From: an uncultured Bacteroidota bacterium
GTDB lineage: Bacteria; Bacteroidota; Bacteroidia; Flavobacteriales; Flavobacteriaceae
Assembly: GCA_902593075.1 (NCBI GenBank)
Contig: CACJHA010000006.1
Span: 1-54,006, forward strand
Length of the DNA stretch: 54,006 bases
Direction: 5' to 3'
Shown here: piece by piece, positions 34,110 to 43,212 of the stretch
How the letters are laid out: each line of letters begins with the position of its first letter
Numbering within the stretch: the first letter of the stretch is position 1
Notes under the pieces: generated by a model
Seen by the model: the letters and a program-made list of their open reading frames with translations, nothing else
Databases searched by the model: none
What the model was told of the DNA's origin: nothing
Program-made: the position numbers and the translations under genes

Positions 34110-34117
34110 TATTTTTG
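34110..34117 (+). promoter_or_regulatory. Candidate -7 element for dgt
   Basis: TATTTTTG fits TAnnTTTG and ends 4 nt before the dgt ATG at 34122. If used, the transcript would begin at or very near the start codon (leaderless). No TTTG was seen at the -33 spacing. Confidence 0.35.
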
Positions 34118-34121
34118 ATAC

Positions 34122-35447
34122 ATGAACTGGGAGAGATTACTTTCATTAAAAAGATTCGGTGATAAGCAAAAAAGAATTAGAAATCAACAAAATGAAATAC
34201 GTTTAGGATTTGAAGTTGATTACGATAGAATCGTTTTCTCTTCTCCATTTAGGTCTTTGCAAGATAAAACGCAGGTAATACCCTTTTCTAAAACAGATTT
34301 CGTTCATACTCGTCTTACCCATAGTTTGGAAGTATCAGTAGTAGGAAGAAGTCTGGGAAGGATGGCAGGGGTTGAAATTTTAAAAGTAAATCCTGAGTTA
34401 CAAAAAGAACATGGTTATCAAGCTAACGATTTTGGAGCAATTATTGCAGCTGCTTCACTCGCTCACGATATTGGAAACCCTCCCTTCGGGCATAGTGGAG
34501 AAAAGGCGATTGGCCAATTTTTCAAAACTGGAAAAGGAAAAGAATTTGAATCCATGTTAACTGAGGTTCAGTACCAAGATCTTTGTCTTTTTGAGGGTAA
34601 TGCAAACGGGTTAAAAATTTTAACTGAGTCTTTAAATGGAAATGAAGGTGGACTTAGACTAACCTACGCATCTTTAGGATCATATATAAAATATCCCAGG
34701 TTTTCATATCCAAATGCAACTTCGAATCATGTTGCGAGCAAAAAATTTGGTGTTTTCAAATCCGAAGAAGGAATTTTTGAAGATATAATAGATGACCTAG
34801 GACTAAAAGTTAGTGGAGAAATTGTACGCCACCCTCTTGCCTATTTGGTTGAAGCCGCAGATGATATTTGCTACACAATAATTGATTTTGAGGATGGAAT
34901 TAATTTGGGATGGATATCCGAAGACTATGCTCTAGAATATTTTATAAAACTAGTTAAGGACAACATAGATACTAAAAAGTACAACTCTTTAATCCACACC
35001 TCTCAGAGAATAGCTTATTTAAGGTCACTTGCAATAAATAACTTAATTGTAGATTCGGTAGACCAATTTTTAAAAAATTATCAAAATATTATGACCGGGC
35101 AATATCCGCACGCCCTTCTTGATAAGAGCAAATACAAAGCTCAGATGGAAGATATTATTTCAATAAGTAAAGAAAAAGTTTATCGCTCTGAAAATGTTCT
35201 AAAAAAAGAGATAATTGGGTACAAAATAATCAACTCTCTTTTAAAAAATATTACTACAGCTGCATTAAATAAATTTCATAACAAAGAGACTTCTTATGAT
35301 AAACTAATTTTAAGGCTTATTCCAAAAAATCATCCAATTATTGATAAAAAAAGTATTTATAAAACGTTTCTTAATAGTGCATGTTTTGTTGCTAGTTTGT
35401 CAGACAGTAGAGCAATGCAATTGGAAAAGTCTTTTTTTACTCTTTAA
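34122..35447 (+). CDS. dgt: Deoxyguanosinetriphosphate triphosphohydrolase (dNTPase)
   Basis: HD-domain enzyme that hydrolyses dGTP to deoxyguanosine and triphosphate, lowering dNTP pools. HD motifs seen: FRSLQDKTQV, HTRLTHSLEVSVVGRSLG with the first His, AAASLAHDIGNPPFGHSGE with the His-Asp pair, and LVEAADDICYTIIDFEDG with the late Asp. Length 441 residues. The N-terminus MNWERLLSLKRFGD matches flavobacterial homologues, fixing the start. It is divergent from the phosphate porin. Confidence 0.94.
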   Translation: MNWERLLSLKRFGDKQKRIRNQQNEIRLGFEVDYDRIVFSSPFRSLQDKTQVIPFSKTDFVHTRLTHSLEVSVVGRSLGRMAGVEILKVNPELQKEHGYQANDFGAIIAAASLAHDIGNPPFGHSGEKAIGQFFKTGKGKEFESMLTEVQYQDLCLFEGNANGLKILTESLNGNEGGLRLTYASLGSYIKYPRFSYPNATSNHVASKKFGVFKSEEGIFEDIIDDLGLKVSGEIVRHPLAYLVEAADDICYTIIDFEDGINLGWISEDYALEYFIKLVKDNIDTKKYNSLIHTSQRIAYLRSLAINNLIVDSVDQFLKNYQNIMTGQYPHALLDKSKYKAQMEDIISISKEKVYRSENVLKKEIIGYKIINSLLKNITTAALNKFHNKETSYDKLILRLIPKNHPIIDKKSIYKTFLNSACFVASLSDSRAMQLEKSFFTL

Positions 35448-35519
35448 AAATTAAACTGAATAAATGTATAAAGCACAATTATTTTTTATATTTTAAAAAT
35501 CTATCTCTAAATTTATTAG

Positions 35520-37667
35520 ATGAAATACAAATTACTTCTAGTCTCAATTTTATTTTTTATTGGATGCGATGATGAAATTTCTATAGTTGATTCTCCGGAT
35601 ACAAAATCTATAAATAGTCATTACGTAAGCAACAGAGCACCTCTTCAGCCAAGTAAACTGATAAAATTACCAGTGGGGTCGGTAAAGCCTGAAGGTTGGC
35701 TTTTAGAATATTTTAATAGACAAAAAAGTGGTCTCACAGGAAATTTAGGAAAAATAAGTGCCTGGCTTGATAAAAAAGATAATGCTTGGCTCTCTAAAAG
35801 CGGTGAAGGTAAGTGGGGATGGGAAGAAGTACCATACTGGTTAAAAGGTTATGCAAATATTGGATACATCACAGAGGACAAAGAGATGATTGATGAGGCT
35901 AAAATATGGATTGAATCTGTTCTAAATAGTCAGCGGGAAGATGGCTATTTTGGACCTGAGCCTTATGTTTCAGGAACGTTAGATGTGAGGACTAGGGAAC
36001 TAGATCAGAAAAAAAGAAAAGCAATTGACTTTTGGCCAAATATGATTATGCTCTACTGCCTTCAATCTTATTACGAATATTCTAATGATCAAAGGGTAAT
36101 TGATCTTATGACAAGCTATTTTAAATTTCAACTTGATATTGAAGAAGAAGAACTTCTTTCAGGCAAGCATTATTGGGATAGAATTCGTGGAGGTGATAAT
36201 TTACATAGTGTCATATGGTTGTATAATAGGACTGGAGAAAAATGGTTGTTGGAACTTGCTGAAAAGGTATACAGAAGAACTGCGCCATGGACAAGTAGAG
36301 GACACGACTTAAATGATATAAAAAATCCTAAAGATAAAAGAGAGGGAGTGGAATTTCCAGATTGGTTTACAGACCTTATTGATTGGCATAATGTAAATAT
36401 TGCCCAAGGATTTAGAACTCCGGCTCAATATTATCTTTTAAATGGAGATGAAAAATACCTGAATGCAACCTATGAGAATTTCAATATTGTAAGAGACAAT
36501 TTTGGTCAAGTCCCAGGTGGGATGTTTGGAGGTGATGAAAATGCTAGACCTGGTTATGATGACCCGAGACAGGGAATTGAGCTTTGTGGTGTTGTCGAAC
36601 AAATGAATTCCGATGAGCATTTACTAAGAATAACTGGAGATATTTTTTGGGCAGACCATTTAGAAGAGATAGCTTTTAATTCGTATCCAGCTACCGTCTC
36701 TCCAGACTTTAAAGCCGTTAGATATATCACAAGTCCGAACATGGTTTTAAGCGACTCAGAAAGTCATGGCCCAGGTATTGCAAACTGGGGACCTTTTTTA
36801 AACTTTAATCCTTTTAGTTCAAGATGCTGTCAGCACAATCATACCCAAGGATGGCCCTATTTTACTGAAAACCTGTGGATGGCTACTCCCGACAATGGAT
36901 TGGCCGCAGTTGTATATGCTCCATCAATTGTAAATGCAAAAGTTGGGGATGATACAGAAATTTCAATAAATAATAAAACAAAATACCCATTCGATGATGA
37001 CCTATTATTTGAATTCAAAATGGATAAATCGGATGTTTTTCCTATGTACTTTAGAATTCCATCTTGGGCAGAAAATTCAGAAATTCTCATAAACGGAAAA
37101 AAAATTAATGTAACAGCTCAGAAAGGAAAATACTTAAGAATCAATCGTAAGTGGTCAAACGGTGATTTGGTAAATTTAAATCTACCAAAAAATCTATCTA
37201 TAAAAACTTGGGAGAAAAATCACAGCAGTGTTAGTTTGAATTATGGTCCTTTAACTTTTTCTCTAAAGATTAAAGAAAATTATGTAAATAAGCGTAGTGA
37301 TAAAAGTGCTATTTGGGATTCTAAATGGCAAAAAGATGTCGATACGGACAACTGGCCTACTTACGAAATATACCCTGGATCTCCTTGGAATTATGGTTTA
37401 ATTTTAAATGATGATTTAAATGAAGCTTTTGAAGTTGTAGAAAAAGAATGGCCCAAAGATAATTTTCCATTTACCAATGAATCATCTCCAATTTATATAA
37501 AGGCGAGAGCTAAAAAAATAGAATCATGGAAAATTGGTGAAACCAAATTAGTTGGGGAGTTAATGGATAGTCCGGTTGAATCAAATGAAAAAGAGGAAAT
37601 TATCGAACTGGTTCCTATGGGCTCATCACGACTAAGGATATCCTCCTTTCCCGTAATCAAAAATTAA
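35520..37667 (+). CDS. GH127-type glycoside hydrolase lipoprotein (DUF1680, beta-L-arabinofuranosidase-like)
   Basis: A 715-residue lipoprotein (FFIGC, lipidated Cys16) of the family that includes beta-L-arabinofuranosidase. The (alpha/alpha)6 barrel has GDE (Glu340, a possible acid/base). The zinc-cysteine site is recognisable as Glu354-x-Cys356 (GIELCGVVEQM) and Cys436-Cys437 (SRCCQHNH); in characterised GH127 a zinc-bound Cys of the CC pair is the nucleophile. The usual CCPPN reads CCQHN here, so specificity may differ. It stands alone with no SusC/SusD or other carbohydrate genes, unlike a typical polysaccharide utilisation locus. Substrate unknown. Confidence 0.85.
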   Translation: MKYKLLLVSILFFIGCDDEISIVDSPDTKSINSHYVSNRAPLQPSKLIKLPVGSVKPEGWLLEYFNRQKSGLTGNLGKISAWLDKKDNAWLSKSGEGKWGWEEVPYWLKGYANIGYITEDKEMIDEAKIWIESVLNSQREDGYFGPEPYVSGTLDVRTRELDQKKRKAIDFWPNMIMLYCLQSYYEYSNDQRVIDLMTSYFKFQLDIEEEELLSGKHYWDRIRGGDNLHSVIWLYNRTGEKWLLELAEKVYRRTAPWTSRGHDLNDIKNPKDKREGVEFPDWFTDLIDWHNVNIAQGFRTPAQYYLLNGDEKYLNATYENFNIVRDNFGQVPGGMFGGDENARPGYDDPRQGIELCGVVEQMNSDEHLLRITGDIFWADHLEEIAFNSYPATVSPDFKAVRYITSPNMVLSDSESHGPGIANWGPFLNFNPFSSRCCQHNHTQGWPYFTENLWMATPDNGLAAVVYAPSIVNAKVGDDTEISINNKTKYPFDDDLLFEFKMDKSDVFPMYFRIPSWAENSEILINGKKINVTAQKGKYLRINRKWSNGDLVNLNLPKNLSIKTWEKNHSSVSLNYGPLTFSLKIKENYVNKRSDKSAIWDSKWQKDVDTDNWPTYEIYPGSPWNYGLILNDDLNEAFEVVEKEWPKDNFPFTNESSPIYIKARAKKIESWKIGETKLVGELMDSPVESNEKEEIIELVPMGSSRLRISSFPVIKN

Positions 37668-37704
37668 TTTAATTTTAGATTTTAAAAATTAAATTAAAAA
37701 AATA

Positions 37705-38928
37705 ATGCAGATCACAAGGTGGCTCGTTTTCATAATTTTTATAGGATCATTTCAGTGGTATGCATTTCAGGCGTTTCGAACAATTTCTAACCTTAAGTTT
37801 TACTCATTTATTTATTGGTTTTTATCAAGTTTGATAATAGTAAATTTTGTTTATCAAACATTAAGTTTAGATCGCGCAGTTGGATTCAATTACAATTTTA
37901 GTATTTCATTAGGGTGCTTTCTAGCACTTTTACTTTTTGATTTAATTGTTATTATTTTTCTCTTTGCAGAAGACATATTTAGAGTTATAAATTATTTAGC
38001 ATCAACTATTTTTGGTGGTGAACAAACAACTAAAATAGCTGAAAGAAGAAAATTTTTATCTACACTAGCAATTGGAATTGCCACCATCCCTTTTGCCTCT
38101 TTGATTATTGGTATGTATAAGGGGAAGTATAATTTTAAAGTTCTAAATTATACATTAGAGTTTGAAGATTTACCTGAATCTTTTGATGGATATAAAATCA
38201 CTCAAATATCTGACCTGCATTGTGGAAGTTTAGACAATGAAAAAGAAATTTCCTATTGCATGAAACTTATAAATCGTCAAAAATCAGATATCATTGTTTT
38301 TACAGGTGATATGGTGAATAACAGGGCTAATGAACTTGATCGGTGGAAAGACATAATTTCAACTTTAAAAGCCAAAGATGGAAAATTTTCAATTTTAGGA
38401 AACCATGACTATGGTGATTATGTAAGATGGAATTCAAGTGATGAAAAAACGAAAAATTTTAATGACCTATTAAAAACTCAAAAAGAAATGGGTTTTAATT
38501 TATTATTAAATGAAAATTATTTTATAGAAAGGGGTGACGACCGTATTGCTCTTATTGGTGTTGAGAATTGGGGCTCAGGATCTTTTAAAAAAGCTGGAAA
38601 TTTAAAGAAAGCAATCACAAATATTAACAGTAATGATTTTAAAATTTTACTTTCACATGATCCATCTCATTGGGAGTCTCAAGTTTTACCACATCCATAT
38701 AATTTTAATTTAACCCTTAGTGGCCATACACATGGTTTTCAATTTGGTATTGAAATTCCGGGACTTTTAAAATGGAGTCCTGCAAAATGGAGATACAAAC
38801 AGTGGGCGGGGATATATAAAGAAAAGGGACAAGTTATAAATGTCAATAGAGGATTAGGGTTTTTAGGATATCCAGGTAGAGTTGGTATTTTTCCTGAAGT
38901 ATCTGTTATAACTCTTAAAAAAGCATAA
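37705..38928 (+). CDS. Membrane-anchored metallophosphoesterase (YaeI-like)
   Basis: A 407-residue protein with three N-terminal membrane helices (about 5-22, 32-50, 66-88). Next comes RRKFLSTLAIGIATIPFASL (Arg114-Arg115), which looks like an internal Tat-type signal anchor, and then a calcineurin-like phosphoesterase domain. Metal motifs: ISDLHCG (Asp170, His172), FTGDMVN, LGNHDYGDY, LLSHDP and SGHTHGFQFG. Related enzymes cleave phosphodiesters such as those in lipids or UDP-lipids, but the substrate here is unknown. It sits 37 bp after the GH127 gene. Confidence 0.88.
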   Translation: MQITRWLVFIIFIGSFQWYAFQAFRTISNLKFYSFIYWFLSSLIIVNFVYQTLSLDRAVGFNYNFSISLGCFLALLLFDLIVIIFLFAEDIFRVINYLASTIFGGEQTTKIAERRKFLSTLAIGIATIPFASLIIGMYKGKYNFKVLNYTLEFEDLPESFDGYKITQISDLHCGSLDNEKEISYCMKLINRQKSDIIVFTGDMVNNRANELDRWKDIISTLKAKDGKFSILGNHDYGDYVRWNSSDEKTKNFNDLLKTQKEMGFNLLLNENYFIERGDDRIALIGVENWGSGSFKKAGNLKKAITNINSNDFKILLSHDPSHWESQVLPHPYNFNLTLSGHTHGFQFGIEIPGLLKWSPAKWRYKQWAGIYKEKGQVINVNRGLGFLGYPGRVGIFPEVSVITLKKA

Positions 38929-38973
38929 AATAAGCTTGAAAAAAACTAAATTAGAAGATATAGAACATTAAAG

Positions 38974-39273
38974 ATGTCAAAGTTTGGAGATTTAATCGAA
39001 GGGGAAAAACCTATTCTTTTAGTATTTTATGAAGATGTTGAAAATGAAGAGGATAGTATACAACCTATATTACTAGATGTAGCGAAAGCAATTTCAGATG
39101 GCGGAAAAGTAATTAAATTAGATATATCAAAGAACCCAAAGCTAGTTGAAGCACTTCGAATTAAGGCTGCCCCAACGTTTACAATTTACAAATCATCAGA
39201 GATGGTGTGGAGAGAAACCGGTGAACAAGATGCAAATACGCTCATTGGATTGTTAAGCGAGTATCTTGATTAA
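38974..39273 (+). CDS. Cysteine-less thioredoxin-fold protein
   Basis: A 99-residue single thioredoxin domain. The cis-proline loop (KAAPTFTIYKSSEMVWRETGEQDANTL, Pro67) and core strands (PILLVFY, KVIKLDI) fit thioredoxin, but the CxxC active site is replaced by YEDVENE and the whole protein has no cysteine. It therefore cannot do disulfide exchange and may act as a binding or scaffold module. Similar CxxC-less members occur in flavobacteria. Its TAA stop interlocks with the DUF2723 stop in TTAA (39270-39273). Confidence 0.85.
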   Translation: MSKFGDLIEGEKPILLVFYEDVENEEDSIQPILLDVAKAISDGGKVIKLDISKNPKLVEALRIKAAPTFTIYKSSEMVWRETGEQDANTLIGLLSEYLD

Positions 39274-42200
39274 ATTTTTATTAAGTTTTGAAATACTTCT
39301 AGATCTTTAATAGAATTATAAATTCTCTCTTCTAATAATTCCTCTCTCCCTTCATTATCATATAAATTAGTATAAAATAAAATTCTTCTGTATCCGTTGA
39401 CCTCATCCATAATTCTTTCCTCTAATTCTATTTGCCTAGTTGAATCAAAATTTGAAATTAGTTTTAGTCTTTCATCATACACTAATGATATCTCATCAAC
39501 TAACTTTCTGGCGCTTAATATGTCTCCTGATAGGTAAAAACCTTCAATGAATTCTTCTTGGGATGTATAAAAGTCATATTTACCGTAAAGAAATGAGAAG
39601 TCGATACTTGATTTTTGAAATGCACTTATATAATCAGCCATTTTTTCTTTATCCTTGTTTTTCAAGGAGGTTTCAATTAATGACCTAAACCTTTCTACTT
39701 CTGTCAGAATTTCTTCTGCAAGATCAATCTTTAAAAAATCTGAAAGGCTATTAAAATAATCTAATTTTAATTTATGTTTTAGCATCACTTTTTCCAAAAT
39801 TTCTCTTGCCTTGTCAACTTTTTTAATTCTATAATAACCATCAATTATTGGATATAATAGACTATAATAACCGAAGAAATCTATTGGCATTTTTTCCATT
39901 GCCAAATCCAAAACTTCTTCAGCTTTTTCAAATTGATTTTTATTTATGAGTTCTTCAGCCAAACGAGCCATATTACTTCTGTAGGAAATACTATTTTTCC
40001 TGGTCTCTGGGTCATGATAAATATTTTTAGAATTTGAATTACCCCATTCCCACTCTTTAACAATGTTGTACATCAAATCAGAATCTACTCTTCCCATAAC
40101 ATAGGGATTGTTTCTATTGGGAGGTGTTTTTATGGGTACTAATTTGTATACTAAACCTTCAAGTTGAAGATAATCTTTCATCCATATATATTCTGAATCA
40201 GAAAAACTGCCTCCTGTAAAATAAATGGGTCTTTTCCAATCATTATTTGCTAAAATATCTAACATCATCATTTGATTCTTGTATATTCCAGAGGTTGGAA
40301 GATCTATGTCTATGTAAGGAACTATCAAATCCTCATCTTCTTTTTTGACTATACCATTTTCAATTACATTTTTAATATTAACTGGGACTCTAATTTTATT
40401 GGTAGGGTAATAAACCATTTCTTGAGTACCAGTAGGGAATTGATTTGGATCACCGCCTGATTGTTCTATTAGATGTCTATATTTAGTTTCCATTCGGTCA
40501 CTTGCTATCCATCTAACAAAATCTTTTATATCCCATCTTATCGAATCTGAAATCACAGGTTCATACTTTATATAGTCTCTAACTCCGTATGCATATAAGT
40601 TATGTGTTAGCTGAGAGGGGATAGGAGTACTCTCATATGTTTTTCTTTTCATCTGATCGATATACCAATCAGTCGCCAATAAACTTGTATTTATTGGCCT
40701 TACATCGGTTCGATATCCCTCAATATCTTGAGCATACCACAGAGCAAATGTATCATTATCCCCAATTGTGAATATCATCGCATCGGAATCTTTTTGTATT
40801 GAAGTTAAATAGGATTTGGCGACAGCTTGGGCAGTATATCTATTCGAACGGTCGTGATCATCCCAATTTTGAAATCCCATTAAGAAAGGAACAAATAAAA
40901 ATATTGTAAAAATTGTGAAAATGTCAGCGGACTTATATTTCCAATATTTTTTAATTTCTAAACATAAATTATATGCACCGAGTCCAATCCAAATTGCAAA
41001 AACATAAAAAGATCCGACTAGTGCGTAATCCCGCTCTCTGGGTTCAAAAGGGCGTTCGTTCAAATAAACTTTTAGAGCTAAACCGGTAAATAGGAAAAAA
41101 ATTAGTAAAATCCAGAAAATATTTTTGTCATATTTGTATGTAAAGAAAAAACCAACCAGACCGATAATTAAGGGGAGAAAAAAATATGTATTTCTTGCTT
41201 TATTATTTTTTGCATCGTCAGTTATTTTGGCTTGATTTCCTAATCGAATTTCATCAACAAAATTTATTCCACTAAGCCAGTTTCCGTGTAGTATGTCATA
41301 GTTTCCTTGTACATCATCTTGCCTTCCAACAAAATTCCACATGAAATATCTTACATACATATAATTTACTTGATAAGTAATAAAAAAGTATAAGTTCGAT
41401 AAGAAAGAAGGTTTTTCAATAACTATATACCTTGCCATATTTTTATAGAAATTATGATAGTCTTCTCCCGTTAGCTCTCCATCTAATTGTTGCTGATAAA
41501 ACTCACTAACAACTGATTTTAATTCTTCACTGTTTTTATATTCAGAAGACAATCTAAAATTCAAAGGGCCCGTAAAGTTTATATAGTTTTCTGTGTGTTC
41601 TGGACTCCAAAGCCTCGGGAGAATACCTCTATGGTTACGGTTTGAATTTACTTTTGCTCTTTCCCAATTGTTGACAATTACATACTTTTTTAAAGTATAA
41701 TCCCTTTCATACTTAGGTTTATCATCTATATAAGGCTCAATGTCATCTTGTCCAGCATACATATCTGAGAACATTGGCCCATAAAAAAGTTTAGTTTCTG
41801 GATACTGTTCTAAATTGTAGTAGGCTAAAAGTTGTCTTGCGTCTGTGGGCGAGTTTTCGTTTATTACAGTATTAGCGTTAGCCCTAATAGGAAGCATTAT
41901 CCAAGACGAAAATCCAAGTAAAACAAAAAATAGGCAGAGAATACTGGTGTTGATATTGACCCAATTTTTTTGAGATGTAAATTTTAAACCATAATAAAAG
42001 AATAATAAAATAATAACTCCAGTAAAAATAGTCCCTGTGTTAAAGGGAAGATTTAGATTATTTACAAAGTAAACCTCGACTTCTCCAAAAATTGCCAGAG
42101 TTGAGGGAAGTAAAAGTTTAAATATAAAGAGCAGAATAGCAACAGAAATTAAATTTGATAATATAAAATTCTTAAACGTAATTTTTTTTGTGTTTTTGAA

Positions 42201-42824
42201 AAAATAAATCATACCAATGGCAGGTATAGTTAAAAGACCCATAAAGTGAACTCCAAATGAAAGTCCTATTACAAAAGATATAATTAACAACCATCTATCT
42301 CCGTATTCTGTGTTCATTTCTTCCTCCCATTTGAGTGCTAACCAAAATAAAACCGATAAAATAAGAGTAGCCATAGCATAAACTTCTGCCTCAACGGCAT
42401 TAAACCAAAAGCTATCTGAAAAACATAAAGAAAGAGCGCCGATCATCGCTGAACCCAAAATTGATACCTTTTCATTTTCTGGGTTTAAATCCAATAATTT
42501 TGTAAATTTTTTTATTATGATTACTAAAGATAAATACAAGAAAAGTATTGCAAATGAACTAGATAGGACCGACATGAAATTTACCATCAAAGCAATATTT
42601 TCATTACCGTCCGCAAATAACGAAAAAAAAGCTCCCATCATTTGGTAAAATGGTGCTCCAGGGGGGTGTCCAATTTGAAGTTTCGCAGAAGTTGAAATGT
42701 ATTCTCCTGCATCCCAAAAACTAGCTGTTGGTTCAACTGTTAATGAAAATGTAGAAAGAGCGATTATAAATACTCCAAAAGCAACAATTTTATTTAAAAA
42801 GGAGAAGCTAAATTTATTCATCAT
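39270..42824 (-). CDS. GT117/DUF2723 membrane glycosyltransferase (TMEM260-like)
   Basis: A large GT-C-type membrane protein of 1184 residues. The N-terminal half has about 12 membrane helices and the family motif PTASFWDAGEYISTSAKLQIGHPPGAPFYQM, whose Asp/Glu are likely catalytic. RERDYALVGSFYVFAIWIGLG and GDNDTFALWYAQDIEGYRTDVR are further DUF2723 hallmarks. The extracytoplasmic C-terminal part holds TPR-like helical repeats (about 960-1080). The human relative TMEM260 is a protein O-mannosyltransferase, so protein O-glycosylation is a plausible role. Start ATG is 42824 or the adjacent ATG 42821. It overlaps the thioredoxin-like gene stop by 4 bp. Confidence 0.88.
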   Translation of the reverse strand: MMNKFSFSFLNKIVAFGVFIIALSTFSLTVEPTASFWDAGEYISTSAKLQIGHPPGAPFYQMMGAFFSLFADGNENIALMVNFMSVLSSSFAILFLYLSLVIIIKKFTKLLDLNPENEKVSILGSAMIGALSLCFSDSFWFNAVEAEVYAMATLILSVLFWLALKWEEEMNTEYGDRWLLIISFVIGLSFGVHFMGLLTIPAIGMIYFFKNTKKITFKNFILSNLISVAILLFIFKLLLPSTLAIFGEVEVYFVNNLNLPFNTGTIFTGVIILLFFYYGLKFTSQKNWVNINTSILCLFFVLLGFSSWIMLPIRANANTVINENSPTDARQLLAYYNLEQYPETKLFYGPMFSDMYAGQDDIEPYIDDKPKYERDYTLKKYVIVNNWERAKVNSNRNHRGILPRLWSPEHTENYINFTGPLNFRLSSEYKNSEELKSVVSEFYQQQLDGELTGEDYHNFYKNMARYIVIEKPSFLSNLYFFITYQVNYMYVRYFMWNFVGRQDDVQGNYDILHGNWLSGINFVDEIRLGNQAKITDDAKNNKARNTYFFLPLIIGLVGFFFTYKYDKNIFWILLIFFLFTGLALKVYLNERPFEPRERDYALVGSFYVFAIWIGLGAYNLCLEIKKYWKYKSADIFTIFTIFLFVPFLMGFQNWDDHDRSNRYTAQAVAKSYLTSIQKDSDAMIFTIGDNDTFALWYAQDIEGYRTDVRPINTSLLATDWYIDQMKRKTYESTPIPSQLTHNLYAYGVRDYIKYEPVISDSIRWDIKDFVRWIASDRMETKYRHLIEQSGGDPNQFPTGTQEMVYYPTNKIRVPVNIKNVIENGIVKKEDEDLIVPYIDIDLPTSGIYKNQMMMLDILANNDWKRPIYFTGGSFSDSEYIWMKDYLQLEGLVYKLVPIKTPPNRNNPYVMGRVDSDLMYNIVKEWEWGNSNSKNIYHDPETRKNSISYRSNMARLAEELINKNQFEKAEEVLDLAMEKMPIDFFGYYSLLYPIIDGYYRIKKVDKAREILEKVMLKHKLKLDYFNSLSDFLKIDLAEEILTEVERFRSLIETSLKNKDKEKMADYISAFQKSSIDFSFLYGKYDFYTSQEEFIEGFYLSGDILSARKLVDEISLVYDERLKLISNFDSTRQIELEERIMDEVNGYRRILFYTNLYDNEGREELLEERIYNSIKDLEVFQNLIKI

Positions 42825-42939
42825 CGAACACGAAAATAAACATTATATATGGAATGATTTAGTATTTGTTCTTAAGAATAAATTAAATCTAAAGAGTTTA
42901 ATTTAAAATACTTTTTATACCTGTAATCTAAATACAGTT

Positions 42940-42970
42940 TTTGTGAAATGATAATATTATTATAAATTTG
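42940..42970 (+). promoter_or_regulatory. Promoter of tRNA-Gln (Bacteroidota -33/-7)
   Basis: TTTG at 42940-42943 and TAAATTTG at 42963-42970, separated by 19 nt, match the Bacteroidota housekeeping promoter exactly. The tRNA begins 12 nt downstream, so transcription would start just before it. Confidence 0.7.
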
Positions 42971-42981
42971 ACCCCTTCAAG

Positions 42982-43054
42982 TGGCCCATGGTGTAACTGG
43001 CAACACGTCTGATTTTGGTTCAGAAGAGTCTAGGTTCGAGCCCTAGTGGGCCAA
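42982..43054 (+). tRNA. tRNA-Gln (anticodon TTG)
   Basis: A 73-nt cloverleaf. The acceptor stem TGGCCCA pairs with TGGGCCA. The D-stem is GTGT/ACAC, the anticodon stem TCTGA/TCAGA with loop TTTTGGT giving anticodon TTG, and the T-arm CTAGG-TTCGAGC-CCTAG, with discriminator A at 43054. CCA is not encoded. It reads CAA and CAG glutamine codons. A consensus promoter lies just upstream. Confidence 0.97.
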
Positions 43055-43060
43055 CTTTAA

Positions 43061-43092
43061 AATAAAAAAACCCCCAAAATTAAATTTGGGGG
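43061..43092 (-). terminator. Intrinsic terminator of the ferredoxin-NADP reductase gene
   Basis: Perfect 8-bp stem CCCCCAAA/TTTGGGGG (43071-43092) with a 6-nt AT loop. On the minus strand the stem is followed by a run of seven T (43070-43064), the layout of a rho-independent terminator for the gene ending at 43213. On the plus strand there is no T-run after the stem, though it could still help end the tRNA-Gln transcript. Confidence 0.75.
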
Positions 43093-43212
43093 AATTATCA
43101 ACTATATTATCGTCAATTACATGAAAAAATATTCGAAATAAAATTACATTTAGAATACCATTTTTATGTTAAAATACTTATAATGTTTTCCCAATAAATA
43201 GTTAAAATTTAC

